A DNA stretch of 64,000 nt from CAVXGU01 sp963761615 (GTDB lineage Bacteria; Acidobacteriota; Vicinamibacteria; Vicinamibacterales; CAVVIG01): positions 2,294,001-2,358,000 of the forward strand of contig CAVXGU010000003.1 in NCBI GenBank assembly GCA_963761615.1, in the 5' to 3' direction. The translations under genes and the position numbers were made by a program. Position 1 is the first letter of the stretch. Each line of letters opens with the position of its first letter. Below, one piece after another: positions 45,148 to 55,239 of the stretch. The notes below the pieces were generated by a model. That model did not search any database. It saw nothing but the letters and a program-made list of their open reading frames with translations, and had not been told where the DNA came from.

Positions 45148-45991
45148 GTGCCACCGGTCAAGGTCAGGCGGCGTCGTGCTGGGCGGCGGGCATCCGCTCG
45201 TGCTCATCGCGGGTCCGTGCGTCATCGAGAGCGAGGGGCACGCGACCCGGATGGCCGAGCGCCTCCACGACATGGCGCGCCGCCTGACGCTGCCCCTCAT
45301 CTTCAAGGCGTCCTTCGACAAGGCGAACCGCACTTCGGGCGCCTCGTTTCGCGGGCCCGGGACTCGACGAGGGCCTGCGCACGCTCGCCGCCATCAAGCG
45401 CCGGTTCAGCCTGCCGATCCTCACCGACATCCACGAAGCCGCCCAGGCCGCGCCGGCCGCTGAAGTCGTGCGACGTCCTGCAGATCCCGGCCTTCCTCTC
45501 GCGGCAGACCGATCTGCTCGTGGCGGCGGCGCGCACCCGGCGCGCGATCAACATCAAGAAAGGCCAGTTCATGGCGCCCGGCGACATCCGGCACGCCATC
45601 GCCAAGGTGGTCGACGCCGGCAACCCGCACGTGTTCGTCACCGAGCGTGGGGTCAGCTTCGGGTATCACAACCTCGTCGTCGACATGCGCGCGTTTCCGA
45701 TCATGCGAGGCTTCGGCGTCCCGGTCGTCTTCGACGTCACGCACAGCCTGCAGCTCCCGGGCGCGGGCGACGGCGTCACGGCCGGCCAGGCCGAGTTCAT
45801 CGAGCCGCTCGCCTCGGCCGGCGTCGCGGCCGGCGTCGATGCCGTTTTTCTGGAAGTCCACGACGACCCGCCGAGCGCCCGAAGCGATGCCCAGAACGCC
45901 CTCCGGCTCGACCGCGTCGAGCCGCTCGCGCGCCGTCTGATGGCCATCGACGCCATCGCGCGGGACGCCAACGCCCCGAATCCATGGCTGA
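45148..45991 (+). CDS. kdsA: Kdo-8-phosphate synthase, three to four frameshifts
   Basis: Condenses arabinose 5-phosphate with PEP to Kdo 8-phosphate. About 279 residues after repair. Seen in three frames: LVLIAGPCVIESEGHATRMAE and FKASFDKANRTS; LDEGLRTLAAIKRRFSLPI with LTDIHEA; then DVLQIPAFLSRQTDLL, INIKKGQFMAPGD, VTERGVSFGYHNLVVDMR and FDVTHSLQLPG. Single extra bases lie near 45167, 45360 and 45471, and probably one more near 45970, after which the stop would overlap the kdsD start by 8 nt. GTG start assumed from the promoter. A dead gene is unlikely given its intact neighbours. Confidence 0.85.
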
Positions 45992-46943
45992 CCGCGCCCT
46001 CGCCCGACAGGTCCTCCAGACCGAGGCCGCCGCCATCCTCGCGCTCGTCGACCGGCTGGACGGACGGCTCGATCGCGCCGTCGACCTGCTCAAGGCGTGC
46101 CGCGGCCGCGTGATCCTGACCGGCATGGGCAAGTCCGGCATCATCTGCCGCAAGATCGCCGCGACGCTCTCGAGCACGGGAACCGCCGCCATCTTCCTGC
46201 ACCCGGGCGACGCCATTCACGGCGACCTCGGCGTCATCCAGGCCGACGACGTGGTGATCGCGCTGTCCTACAGCGGCGAGACCGACGAGATCCTGCGTCT
46301 CCTCGAGACCATCCGGCGTCTCGGCGCGCGCCTCATCGCCCTCACCGGCGTTGCCGACTCGACGCTGGCGCAGGCCGCCGACGTCGCGCTCGACTGCGGC
46401 GTCGCGGCCGAAGCGTGCCCGATGAACCTGGTCCCGACCGCGAGCACCACCGCGGCGCTGGCGATGGGCGACGCGCTGGCCATGACCTTGCTCGTCGAGA
46501 AGGGCTTCCGCGAGGATCAGTTCGCCAGCCTGCACCCCGGCGGCCGCCTGGGCAAGCGCCTCATGCGCGTCGGGTCGCTGATGCACGCGGGCAAGCAGTG
46601 CCCCATCGTACGGACCGACACGATCATGCGCGACGTCATCTACGAGATGTCGAGCAAGAAGCTCGGGATGACCTGCGTCGTCGACGCCGCGGGCGCGCTC
46701 CACGGCATCATCACCGACGGCGACCTGCGCCGGCACATGTCCACGGCGCCGCGCATCCTGGAGCTCACGGCCGGAGACGTCATGACGCCCCGGCCCGTGA
46801 CCCTGCCGCCGTCGACGCTGGCCGCCGAGGCGCTGCACGTCATGGAACAGCGGAAGATCACGGCGATTGTCGTCGTGGACGAATCGGGCCAGGTCGCCGG
46901 CGTCGTGCACCTGCACGACCTGTGGCGAACGGAGATGATCTGA
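45984..46943 (+). CDS. kdsD: Arabinose-5-phosphate isomerase
   Basis: Makes arabinose 5-phosphate from ribulose 5-phosphate, the KdsA substrate. 319 residues: SIS domain (about 30-165; VILTGMGKSGIICRKIAATL, FLHPGDAIHGDLGV, SYSGETDEILRLL) and two CBS domains (about 200-319; MRDVIYEMSSKKLGMTCVVD, GIITDGDLRRHM). KpsF/GutQ family; the Kdo neighbours identify the pathway. Confidence 0.95.
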   Translation: MADRALARQVLQTEAAAILALVDRLDGRLDRAVDLLKACRGRVILTGMGKSGIICRKIAATLSSTGTAAIFLHPGDAIHGDLGVIQADDVVIALSYSGETDEILRLLETIRRLGARLIALTGVADSTLAQAADVALDCGVAAEACPMNLVPTASTTAALAMGDALAMTLLVEKGFREDQFASLHPGGRLGKRLMRVGSLMHAGKQCPIVRTDTIMRDVIYEMSSKKLGMTCVVDAAGALHGIITDGDLRRHMSTAPRILELTAGDVMTPRPVTLPPSTLAAEALHVMEQRKITAIVVVDESGQVAGVVHLHDLWRTEMI

Positions 46944-46951
46944 ACGCGCCC

Positions 46952-47503
46952 ATGCCCCTGGCCCCTTCCACCCTCGAAACGCGCGCGAAAGACATCCGCC
47001 TCGTCCTGTTCGACGTCGACGGCGTCCTGACCGACGGCACCGTCGTCCTCAACGGCGACGGCACCGAGAGCAAGCGCTTCAACATCCGCGACGGCATCTC
47101 CATGGTGTGGGCGCAGCGCGAAGGCCTCACGGTCGGCTTCCTGTCGGCACGCTTCTCGAAGACGACCGCGCAGCGGGCCGCCCAGCTCGGCATCACGCTG
47201 GTGCACCAGGGCGTCACCGACAAGCTCGAGGCCTACCGGGCCATCCTCCAGCAGCTGTCGCTCTCCGACGACGCGGTGGCCTACATGGCCGACGACATCC
47301 TGGACCTGCCGGTGCTCGGGCGCGTCGGCCTGTCGGCCGCGCCGGCCGACGCCGCGATCGAGGTGCGGCGCCGCGTGGACTGGCTGAGTCCCTCGCCGGG
47401 AGGGGCGGGGGCCGCCCGCGAGCTCGTCGAGCTGATCCTCAAGGCACAGCGCCGCTGGGACGGCATCGTCGCCGCCTGGAGCGGCGAGGGATCGCCCGCA
47501 TGA
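46952..47503 (+). CDS. kdsC: Kdo-8-phosphate phosphatase
   Basis: HAD-family phosphatase that releases Kdo. 183 residues. Seen: motif I LVLFDVDGVLTDGTV, FNIRDGISMVWAQREG, LSARFSKTTAQRAAQLG, and motif IV VAYMADDILDLPVLGRVGLS. It starts 8 nt after kdsD and overlaps lapB by 4 nt. No cap domain, as in KdsC tetramers. Confidence 0.95.
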   Translation: MPLAPSTLETRAKDIRLVLFDVDGVLTDGTVVLNGDGTESKRFNIRDGISMVWAQREGLTVGFLSARFSKTTAQRAAQLGITLVHQGVTDKLEAYRAILQQLSLSDDAVAYMADDILDLPVLGRVGLSAAPADAAIEVRRRVDWLSPSPGGAGAARELVELILKAQRRWDGIVAAWSGEGSPA

Positions 47504-48717
47504 GCGGCTACGCGCCGATGCTCGTCGCCCTGCTGGCGCTGCTGGCCGGCCTTGCCGTCGGCAAGGCGTGGGAGCGCTACAAGCTGCGCGACGGCCAGTG
47601 GATCGACCGGCGCCGCGCCCGCGAGTCGCCCCACTACATCCTCGGCCTCAACTTCCTGGTCTCGAACCAGATCGACCTGGCCATCGAGGAGCTGAGCCGG
47701 GCCGCGAGCCTGGATGGCGACACCCTCGAGGTGCACATGATCCTCGGCAACCTGTACCGCGAGAAGGGCCAGGTGGGCCGCGCCATCACCGTGCACCAGA
47801 CCCTGCTGCAGCGGCCGCGCCTCAGCCGGATCGAGCACGCCTACGTCCTGCTCTGCCTCGGCCTCGACTACAAGCGCGGCGGGTTCGTGGACCGCGCGCT
47901 CGAAGCGTTCAACGAGGTCCTGCGGCTCGATCCGAAGAACGAGTACGCCCTGGTCAATCTGCAGAAGCTCCATGAGGAGCAGCATCAGTGGACCGAGGCG
48001 TACGACACGCGGCGGCGGTTGTCGAAGCTGGCCGACGCCGACGAGCGCCCGCAGAGCCAGGCCATTCTGGCGTTCCTCGAGAACGAGATCGGTCTGGAGG
48101 CGATGCGGCGGAGGGACTACTCGGAGGCGGAGCGCCGGTTCCGCAGCGCCATCGACCTCGATCCGCGCGCCGTCCCCGCCTACCTGAACCTCGGCGACGT
48201 CCGCGTGGCGCAGACCCGTGACGGCGAGGCGGCCACGATCTGGGAGAAGCTGGTCGACGTGGCGCCCGATCGCGCCTACCTGGCGTTCGACCGCCTCGAG
48301 GCGCTGGCCGTCAGGGCGGGCGCGCCGGAGCGCTTCACGCGCCTCTGCCGCCGCCTCATCGAGGAGAACCCGCAGGACTGGCGCGCCCGGCTGGCCCTCT
48401 CACGCCACCTCGCGGCGAGCGGGCGGCCGCACGACGCGCTCGACCTGCTGTTTGCCGCGCTCGTGCAGAACCCGCACGCCCTCAGCCTCCACCAGGCGAT
48501 CTGGCGGACGCTCGGCCAGCTCCGCCACGAGCCGTCGCTGCTCGAACGCTACAGCGAGCTGACCCGCAACGCGGTCTTCTACCTGGACCCGCACATCTGC
48601 ATGCGCTGCCGCTACCGCAGCACGGAGCTCCTCTGGCAGTGCCCGCACTGCCACGACTGGAACACGTTCGTCGAGGAGCGCATCGCCCCCGCGCAGGACG
48701 TCGAAGTGGAGGTCTAA
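47500..48717 (+). CDS. lapB: LapB/YciM-like TPR protein
   Basis: In E. coli LapB guides FtsH-mediated turnover of LpxC and so tunes lipopolysaccharide synthesis. 405 residues: one membrane segment (about 5-22), TPR repeats (YILGLNFLVSNQIDLAIEEL, LGNLYREKGQVGRAI, RDYSEAERRFRSAIDLDPRA) and a C-terminal rubredoxin-like zinc motif (CMRCRYRS and CPHCHDW), all diagnostic. Its 4-nt overlap with kdsC puts LPS control in the Kdo operon. Confidence 0.92.
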   Translation: MSGYAPMLVALLALLAGLAVGKAWERYKLRDGQWIDRRRARESPHYILGLNFLVSNQIDLAIEELSRAASLDGDTLEVHMILGNLYREKGQVGRAITVHQTLLQRPRLSRIEHAYVLLCLGLDYKRGGFVDRALEAFNEVLRLDPKNEYALVNLQKLHEEQHQWTEAYDTRRRLSKLADADERPQSQAILAFLENEIGLEAMRRRDYSEAERRFRSAIDLDPRAVPAYLNLGDVRVAQTRDGEAATIWEKLVDVAPDRAYLAFDRLEALAVRAGAPERFTRLCRRLIEENPQDWRARLALSRHLAASGRPHDALDLLFAALVQNPHALSLHQAIWRTLGQLRHEPSLLERYSELTRNAVFYLDPHICMRCRYRSTELLWQCPHCHDWNTFVEERIAPAQDVEVEV

Positions 48718-48740
48718 GCGGTCTTCGTTCCCCTGCAGCG

Positions 48741-48786
48741 GCCGACCTTCAGGTCGGCTTCGCATGGGGCGGACCCGAAGGTCCGC
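48741..48786. terminator. Double hairpin in the convergent gap after lapB
   Basis: GCCGACC-TTCA-GGTCGGC-like stem (48741-48758) and GCGGACC-CGAA-GGTCCGC (48769-48786). A long-range GGCGACA/TGTCGCC pair spans the rest of the 115-nt gap. It probably ends both converging transcripts. Confidence 0.5.
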
Positions 48787-48832
48787 GGCGACACCGATCT
48801 CGGGGCGACATCGATCGCGAAAACGCTGTCGC

Positions 48833-50401
48833 CTAGGCGATCCGCGCCCGCCAGTCCGGCTGGAGCACGACGAACTCCGGCTCGGCCAGCTCCCCCGCCG
48901 TGATGTAGCCCCGGTCGCGCGCCGCCAGATCCTCCCACCGCGGGGCGCCGCTCGCGAAGGGGCGGACGGCGGCGGCGGCGCGATCGGCGAGCGCCTGCCA
49001 GGGAACGCCGGCCGCGGCGCCCGGTGCCGCGCGGAGGACCTCGCCCTCCAAGGCGGCGAGGTTCCGGCGCAGGAGCTTCTCACTGAACCACTCGCGACCA
49101 TCGGCGATCGAGCGCGCGAGGCCGTATCGCGCGGCCTCGGCGACCGCGGTCTCCGGCACGACGAGCGGGCCCAGCAGATCGGCGACGGCCTCCGGGAAGA
49201 GGTACAGCGGAGCGATCGATTCGAACGGCAACGGGGCGTCCTCGCGGCGGCCGGGGCCTGCGTCGACGTCCGGGAGGGCGGACCGGAGGCGGCGAAGGCG
49301 CGACTCGTGCAGAAATCCGTTCCGCAGCGCGCGCAGGACCTGCAGCCGCAGCGAGCGCGGCCAGTCCTCGAGGCGGCGCGCCACGGGATCCGCGGCGCGC
49401 GCGCGATAGAAGGGGTTCAGGATCCGCTCGAAGACGAGGCGCGTCGTGATGAAGTCGATCCGGTCGCCGCGATGGCCGAGCCCCTCGGGCGGGTAGGCGT
49501 TCATGTGCGGCAGCAGCCAGTCGACGAGCAGCGCCGCGGCGTGCACGGCCTCCCGTTCAGGCAGCGCCGCCAGCATCGAGACGAACTGGTCGAACGCCGA
49601 CTCCCCGCCGGACCGGTGCATGTCCTCGTACACCCCCGCCGTTTCGTTCATCCACTGGATGCCCGTCAGGCGGATCAGGACGAGCGGCAGCGACGGCGGA
49701 CGCGACAGCACACCGCGGTCGTCTCGAGCCCAGTCCTCGCGCGGCCACTCGGTCCGGGCGAACGCCTCGCCGAGCGCCTCCATCGCCGCGCGGCGGCCGG
49801 CCGGATCCCGCGGGTGCGCGGGATCGGTCATGAAGTAGCGCAGGAAGCGCATTCGGTCGCCGCGCTCGAGCCGCGGCTGGCCCCCCGGAAAGTGACGCGC
49901 CAGGAGACGCCGCCATCGCCCGGGGGCGCCGCCCGCGGAGTCGTCCTCGCCGGGTTCGAAGGCCTCGACGCCCAGCGAATCCAGGTACTCGACCGGGAAG
50001 GGCGGCAGGCGCGCGGGCATCACCGTCTGCACCATGTGCATGTTCTCGACAGTCTTGCGCACTGCCTCGGCGACACGGGCGGCGACCTCCTCCGGGGCGG
50101 CATCGCCAGCCACGACCCGCTCGAACGCGGCCTGGATGGGAATACCGTGCTGGCGCCAGAACGCGTCGAGCGTGCGTCTCGTGGGGAGATCCGGGAGGAA
50201 TGCCGCCCTGGCGCGCCACTCGCCCGCCTCCCGCCAGACCGCGGCTTCGAAGGACAGGACACCCTCCCGATCGACGAGGCGAACGAGCTCCCCTTCGGGA
50301 GGGGCTGTCGCGACGAGCGTCCATCGGCCCGGGTCGAAGAGGAAGCGGGCGGGATCGAGGCTCGGTGCGGGGCGACGGGGAGACGTCATGGCGGCACTCA
50401 T
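48833..50401 (-). CDS. Uncharacterised 522-residue protein
   Basis: I do not recognise a family. 522 residues, no signal peptide or membrane segment, rich in Arg and Ala with many Trp (for example RFLFDPGRWTLVATAPPEGE and RDWPRSLRLQVLRALRNG-like helices). Mid-protein segments look helical: FDQFVSMLAALPEREAVHAA, DWLLPHMNAYPPEGLGHRGD, and ITTRLVFERILNPFYRARA. It starts by a 4-nt overlap with coaE, so it is co-translated with it, and converges on lapB. Codon use is like its neighbours. Confidence 0.8.
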   Translation of the reverse strand: MSAAMTSPRRPAPSLDPARFLFDPGRWTLVATAPPEGELVRLVDREGVLSFEAAVWREAGEWRARAAFLPDLPTRRTLDAFWRQHGIPIQAAFERVVAGDAAPEEVAARVAEAVRKTVENMHMVQTVMPARLPPFPVEYLDSLGVEAFEPGEDDSAGGAPGRWRRLLARHFPGGQPRLERGDRMRFLRYFMTDPAHPRDPAGRRAAMEALGEAFARTEWPREDWARDDRGVLSRPPSLPLVLIRLTGIQWMNETAGVYEDMHRSGGESAFDQFVSMLAALPEREAVHAAALLVDWLLPHMNAYPPEGLGHRGDRIDFITTRLVFERILNPFYRARAADPVARRLEDWPRSLRLQVLRALRNGFLHESRLRRLRSALPDVDAGPGRREDAPLPFESIAPLYLFPEAVADLLGPLVVPETAVAEAARYGLARSIADGREWFSEKLLRRNLAALEGEVLRAAPGAAAGVPWQALADRAAAAVRPFASGAPRWEDLAARDRGYITAGELAEPEFVVLQPDWRARIA

Positions 50402-51000
50402 CCTGGGAGGTTTCTCAGCCGGGCCAGCACCGCCTCGACTTGTCGGCTCGTGTCCTCGAAGGTCCCGGAGGTGTCGATGACGAAGTCGGCCCGTGCGGCT
50501 TTCTCGGCGGCCGGCACCTGCGCGGCCAGTCGCTGACGCGCCTCCACCACGGTCAGGCCCCGCGCCACCAGTCGATCGACCTGCGCCTGTTCGGGGCAGG
50601 TCGTGGCGATGACGGCCGCGAAGTCGCCGGCCCGTCCGGTCTCGTACAGCAGAGGGATCGCCGCCACCACGAGGTCGCCGGCGCCCAGTCGATCGAAGCC
50701 GCGGATCGCCGCCTCGATCGCGCGGTACACGACGGGGTGCACGATCGTCTCGAGGTCCCGACGCGCCCGTTCGTCGCGGAACACGATACGGCCCAGCGCC
50801 CGCCGATCCACTGCACCGTCCGGGGCCAGGACGGAAGGGCCGAACCGCTCGGCAATCGCCGCCGTCGCTTCGGTGCCGGCACGCATCGCGCCGTGGGCGA
50901 GGTCGTCGGCGTCCACACAGGCGACCCCGAGCGTGCGAAGCCGCTCCAGCACGTGGCTCTTGCCCGTGGCGATCCCGCCGGTCAGTGCGACCCTGGTCAT
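50398..51000 (-). CDS. coaE: Dephospho-CoA kinase
   Basis: Last step of coenzyme A synthesis. 200 residues. Seen: the P-loop TGGIATGKSHVLERL, the DADDLAHG segment, and DLVVAAIPLLYETGRAGDF (substrate lid region). It lies 25 nt after folD and overlaps the unknown gene by 4 nt. Confidence 0.95.
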   Translation of the reverse strand: MTRVALTGGIATGKSHVLERLRTLGVACVDADDLAHGAMRAGTEATAAIAERFGPSVLAPDGAVDRRALGRIVFRDERARRDLETIVHPVVYRAIEAAIRGFDRLGAGDLVVAAIPLLYETGRAGDFAAVIATTCPEQAQVDRLVARGLTVVEARQRLAAQVPAAEKAARADFVIDTSGTFEDTSRQVEAVLARLRNLPG

Positions 51001-51025
51001 CAGCGGGCAGGCCTGGCGGCCCGCA

Positions 51026-51961
51026 CTACGACAGCCCCCCCCGGCGCGCCCGCGCCGCGCGCACGGTGTTCTTGAGCAGCATGACGACCGTCAGCGGCCC
51101 CACCCCGCCCGGAACCGGCGTGAGCGCGCCGGCGATCTCTTCGACCTCCGGATGGACGTCGCCGAGCACGAGCGCGCCGCGACGCTCGAACGCGATCCGC
51201 CGCTTGGACCCTTCCGGGAACAGCCGCTCGACCATCGCCCGGTCCTCGACGCGCGTGGTGCCCACGTCGATCACCGTGGCCCCCGGCTTGACGAAGTCCC
51301 GGGTGACGAACGCCGGCCGCCCGATGGCCGAGACGAGGATGTCGGCGTCGCGCGCGACGGACGGCAGGTCCGCCGTCCGCGAGTGGCAGATCGTGACAGT
51401 GGCGTTGCGGTGCAGGAGCAGCAACGCCATGGGCTTGCCCACGATGTCGCTCCGGCCGATGACGACGGCTCTGCGGCCGTCGATCGCGATGCCGGACCGG
51501 TCCAGCAGTTCGATCACGCCCGAGGGCGTGCCCGCCGTGAGCGTGGGGCGGTTCTGGACGAGCCGCCCGACGTTCTCCGGATGGAAGCCGTCCACGTCCT
51601 TGTCGGGGCGGATGGCGTCGAAGACACGCCGCTCGGCGTCCTCGCCCAGCCCGGGCGGCAGGGGCGACTGCACCAGGATGCCGTCGTGCACGTCGCTCCG
51701 GTTCAGCCGTTCGACAATCGCCAGCAGGCTCGCGAGCGAGGCGGTCGCGGGCAGGCGCTCGAGATCGGCGCGCAGCCCGGCCTCGCTCGCCGCCTTCAGC
51801 TTGCTCCGGACGTAGATCGCCGACGCGGGATCATCCCCCACGAGGACGATGCCCAGCCCAGGCGGGCGGCCGGCGGCGCTCGTGAACGCCGCCACGTCCG
51901 GCGCGAGATCGTCGCGAATCTGGTCGGCCACCGCGACCCCGTCGAGACGGCGGGCGGCCAT
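51026..51961 (-). CDS. folD: Methylenetetrahydrofolate dehydrogenase/cyclohydrolase
   Basis: Bifunctional one-carbon enzyme using NADP. 311 residues. Seen: VGDDPASAIYVRSKLKAA (catalytic Tyr-Lys), GILVQSPLPPGL, the DKDVDGFHPENVGRL motif, and VIGRSDIVGKPMALLLL with the terminal GGVGPLTVVMLLKNT. The ATG overlaps the upstream stop by one base (TGATG). Confidence 0.96.
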   Translation of the reverse strand: MAARRLDGVAVADQIRDDLAPDVAAFTSAAGRPPGLGIVLVGDDPASAIYVRSKLKAASEAGLRADLERLPATASLASLLAIVERLNRSDVHDGILVQSPLPPGLGEDAERRVFDAIRPDKDVDGFHPENVGRLVQNRPTLTAGTPSGVIELLDRSGIAIDGRRAVVIGRSDIVGKPMALLLLHRNATVTICHSRTADLPSVARDADILVSAIGRPAFVTRDFVKPGATVIDVGTTRVEDRAMVERLFPEGSKRRIAFERRGALVLGDVHPEVEEIAGALTPVPGGVGPLTVVMLLKNTVRAARARRGGLS

Positions 51962-53025
51962 CAGCGCGACGCCTCCGCCTCGAGCTGCTTCAGCGACTCC
52001 GGCCGTCCGAGAACCACGAGCTTGTCGCCTGGACGGATCTCGGTCTCGGGCGAGGGGTTGAATTCCATCGTGCGATCCTGACGCTGGATGCCCACGACGA
52101 TCACGCCGAAGCGCTGCCGCAGGTTGGCGTCCAGGATCGACTGCTTCGCGAGGGTGGAGGCGGGGTTCACGGCCACTTCCTCGATGGCGAGCTCCAGATT
52201 CTCCGAGCTCGTGGCGAGCTCGACGAAATCCACGACGGCGGGCCGGAGCGCGGTCTGCGCCATCTGGACGGCTCCGATCTGGTAGGGCGACACGACACGG
52301 TCGGCGCCCGCCCGCTTCAGCTTGATTGTCGCGTCCTCGGTCTCGGCCCGGCTGACGATGAACAGATCCGGCCGGAGGACGCGCGCGCTGAGCACGGTGT
52401 AGACGTTCTCGGCATCGGTGCCCACGGCGGCGATCAGGCCGCGCGCCCGCTCGATGCCGACCCGCTTGAGCACCTCCTCGCGGCCGGAGTCGGCGACGAC
52501 CCCCAGCAGGCCCTCCTCGAGGGCGGCCTGCAGCCGCGCGGGCTCACGCTCGATGACGACGCACGGAGTCCCCTGGCGCTGGATCTGGCGCGCAATCGTG
52601 CTGCCGATCCGTCCGTACCCGCAGATGATGAAGTGGTCCTTGATCGTGTCCAACATGCGCGTCATCCGGCGGCGCTGGAACTGCTTCGGCAGCGTGCCTT
52701 CGACCACCACGCTCGCCAGGCGCGTGAAGGTGTAGAGCGCGGCCCCGACGCCGGCGAACAGCACGAACAGGCTGAAGACCTGTCCGGCGGGCGAGAGCGG
52801 CGGCAGATCGACCGTCGCCACGCCGAGAACCGTCGTATACAGGGACTGCCACAGGCCCCACCCCTCGATGAGGTGGAAGCCGACGGTCCCGCCGACGATG
52901 ACCGAGACGAGCAGCCCGACCGCGAAGCCCGGGCCCTCGACCCGCCACCAGCGGCGCCGGCTCGACGGCGAGGCGGTTGCGTCCATCCGTGATGGGCGCG
53001 CGAGGCGTCCGCGCGGCGCACTCAT
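51961..53025 (-). CDS. TrkA-N (RCK) potassium channel-like protein without a GYG filter
   Basis: Two membrane segments (about residues 31-55 and 84-107) around a pore loop, then an RCK domain: IICGYGRIGSTIARQIQRQG (NAD-binding) and a TrkA-C part at the end. Such proteins are usually K+ channels. The pore loop reads SLYTTVLGVATVDLPPLSPAG where relatives have TVGYGD; the three filter residues are missing exactly, a 9-nt in-frame gap near 52806-52819. Conduction of K+ is doubtful unless this is a sequencing error. 354 residues from ATG 53025; an ATG at 52986 is also possible because a TAGAAT box overlaps 53025. Confidence 0.82.
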   Translation of the reverse strand: MSAPRGRLARPSRMDATASPSSRRRWWRVEGPGFAVGLLVSVIVGGTVGFHLIEGWGLWQSLYTTVLGVATVDLPPLSPAGQVFSLFVLFAGVGAALYTFTRLASVVVEGTLPKQFQRRRMTRMLDTIKDHFIICGYGRIGSTIARQIQRQGTPCVVIEREPARLQAALEEGLLGVVADSGREEVLKRVGIERARGLIAAVGTDAENVYTVLSARVLRPDLFIVSRAETEDATIKLKRAGADRVVSPYQIGAVQMAQTALRPAVVDFVELATSSENLELAIEEVAVNPASTLAKQSILDANLRQRFGVIVVGIQRQDRTMEFNPSPETEIRPGDKLVVLGRPESLKQLEAEASR

Positions 53026-53059
53026 TCTAGTCGATGGGGATGCGCGACGGACGGCGCGC

Positions 53060-53707
53060 TCATCGGCCCGTGGCCGCGAGGTACTGCCGGACACGCGCTT
53101 CCGGGTTTCCGCCGGCGAGGAGATCGCCAATGACGGCGACGGCGGCGGCTCCGGCCTCGAGCACGCCCGGCGCCCGCTCGCGCGTGATGCCGCCGATGGC
53201 CACGACCGGCACGCCGCGGGCAGCAGCCATCTGCACGGCCAGCCTGACGCCGGCGAGCCCCACCGGCTCGTGGCCGGTCGCCTTCGTCGTCGTGCCGAAC
53301 ACCGGCCCGATGGCGAGGTAGGAAATCGGCTCGGCGAGCGCCGCGGCGATCTGATCGGCCGTGTGCGTCGACAGGCCGACAATCGCGTCCGGCCCGACGA
53401 GGGCGCGCACCCGGGATGCCGGCAGGTCGGTCTGGCCGACGTGGACGCCGGTGGCCCCGGACAGCCGCGCCACGTCGGCGCGATCGTTGACGATGAGCGC
53501 CGCGCCCGCCGCGCGGGCCCGCGCCGCGAGCGCCGACGCGGCCGCCAGGAGCGCGCCGCTCCCCAGGGACTTCGCGCGGAACTGGAAGAAGCGGGCGCCG
53601 CCCCGCAGGCAGGCGTCGGCGAGATCGGACAGAGTCCAGCCGGCCGCGGCCGCGGCGTCGGCGTCCAGGATGGCGTTGAGCGGCTGCGGCGGCGTCCAGC
53701 GCGCCAA
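53060..53707 (-). CDS. thiE: Thiamine phosphate synthase
   Basis: Joins the pyrimidine and thiazole halves of thiamine. 215 residues. Seen: the TIM-barrel segments FFQFRAKSLGSG, LIVNDRADVARLSGATGVHV, GQTDLPASRVRALVG and YLAIGPVFGTTTKATGHEP, and VVAIGGITRER. It starts 3 nt after accC; I see no TPP riboswitch, so it depends on the accB/accC promoter. Confidence 0.95.
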   Translation of the reverse strand: MARWTPPQPLNAILDADAAAAAGWTLSDLADACLRGGARFFQFRAKSLGSGALLAAASALAARARAAGAALIVNDRADVARLSGATGVHVGQTDLPASRVRALVGPDAIVGLSTHTADQIAAALAEPISYLAIGPVFGTTTKATGHEPVGLAGVRLAVQMAAARGVPVVAIGGITRERAPGVLEAGAAAVAVIGDLLAGGNPEARVRQYLAATGR

Positions 53708-53710
53708 CGC

Positions 53711-55084
<1,374 letters not shown>

Positions 55085-55090
55085 CTCTTC

Positions 55091-55214
55091 ATGGCGGCGG
55101 GGCCCCACCCCCGCCGCGAACTCATGCCGACGCCTCGGCTCGGATCTTCACGTCCTCGCCTCGGCATGGCCGCAGGCGCCTGGCTCTTGCTCACTGGCGC
55201 CGGGCGCAACTGCC
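55091..55214 (-). repeat. Three-hairpin 5'-leader repeat, copy 3 (before accC)
   Basis: Full unit 55091-55179 with stem GCGGCGGGG/CCCCGCCGC, a C-G pair where copy 1 has T-A, so the stem is kept by a double change. The third hairpin (CGCCTCGGC-ATG-GCCGCAGGCG) is identical to copy 1. A broken second unit starts at 55193, again 102 bp on. The element ends 6 nt before the accC ATG. Confidence 0.75.
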
Positions 55215-55239
55215 CCACCCTATCCGCCCGACCGGCCGT

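Noticed and set aside
45984..46113. Natural extension of KdsA to a stop at 46113
   Set aside because: The added residues are a Ser/Pro/Arg-rich shadow of kdsD and would make a 130-nt overlap; one more indel near 45970 gives a normal length.
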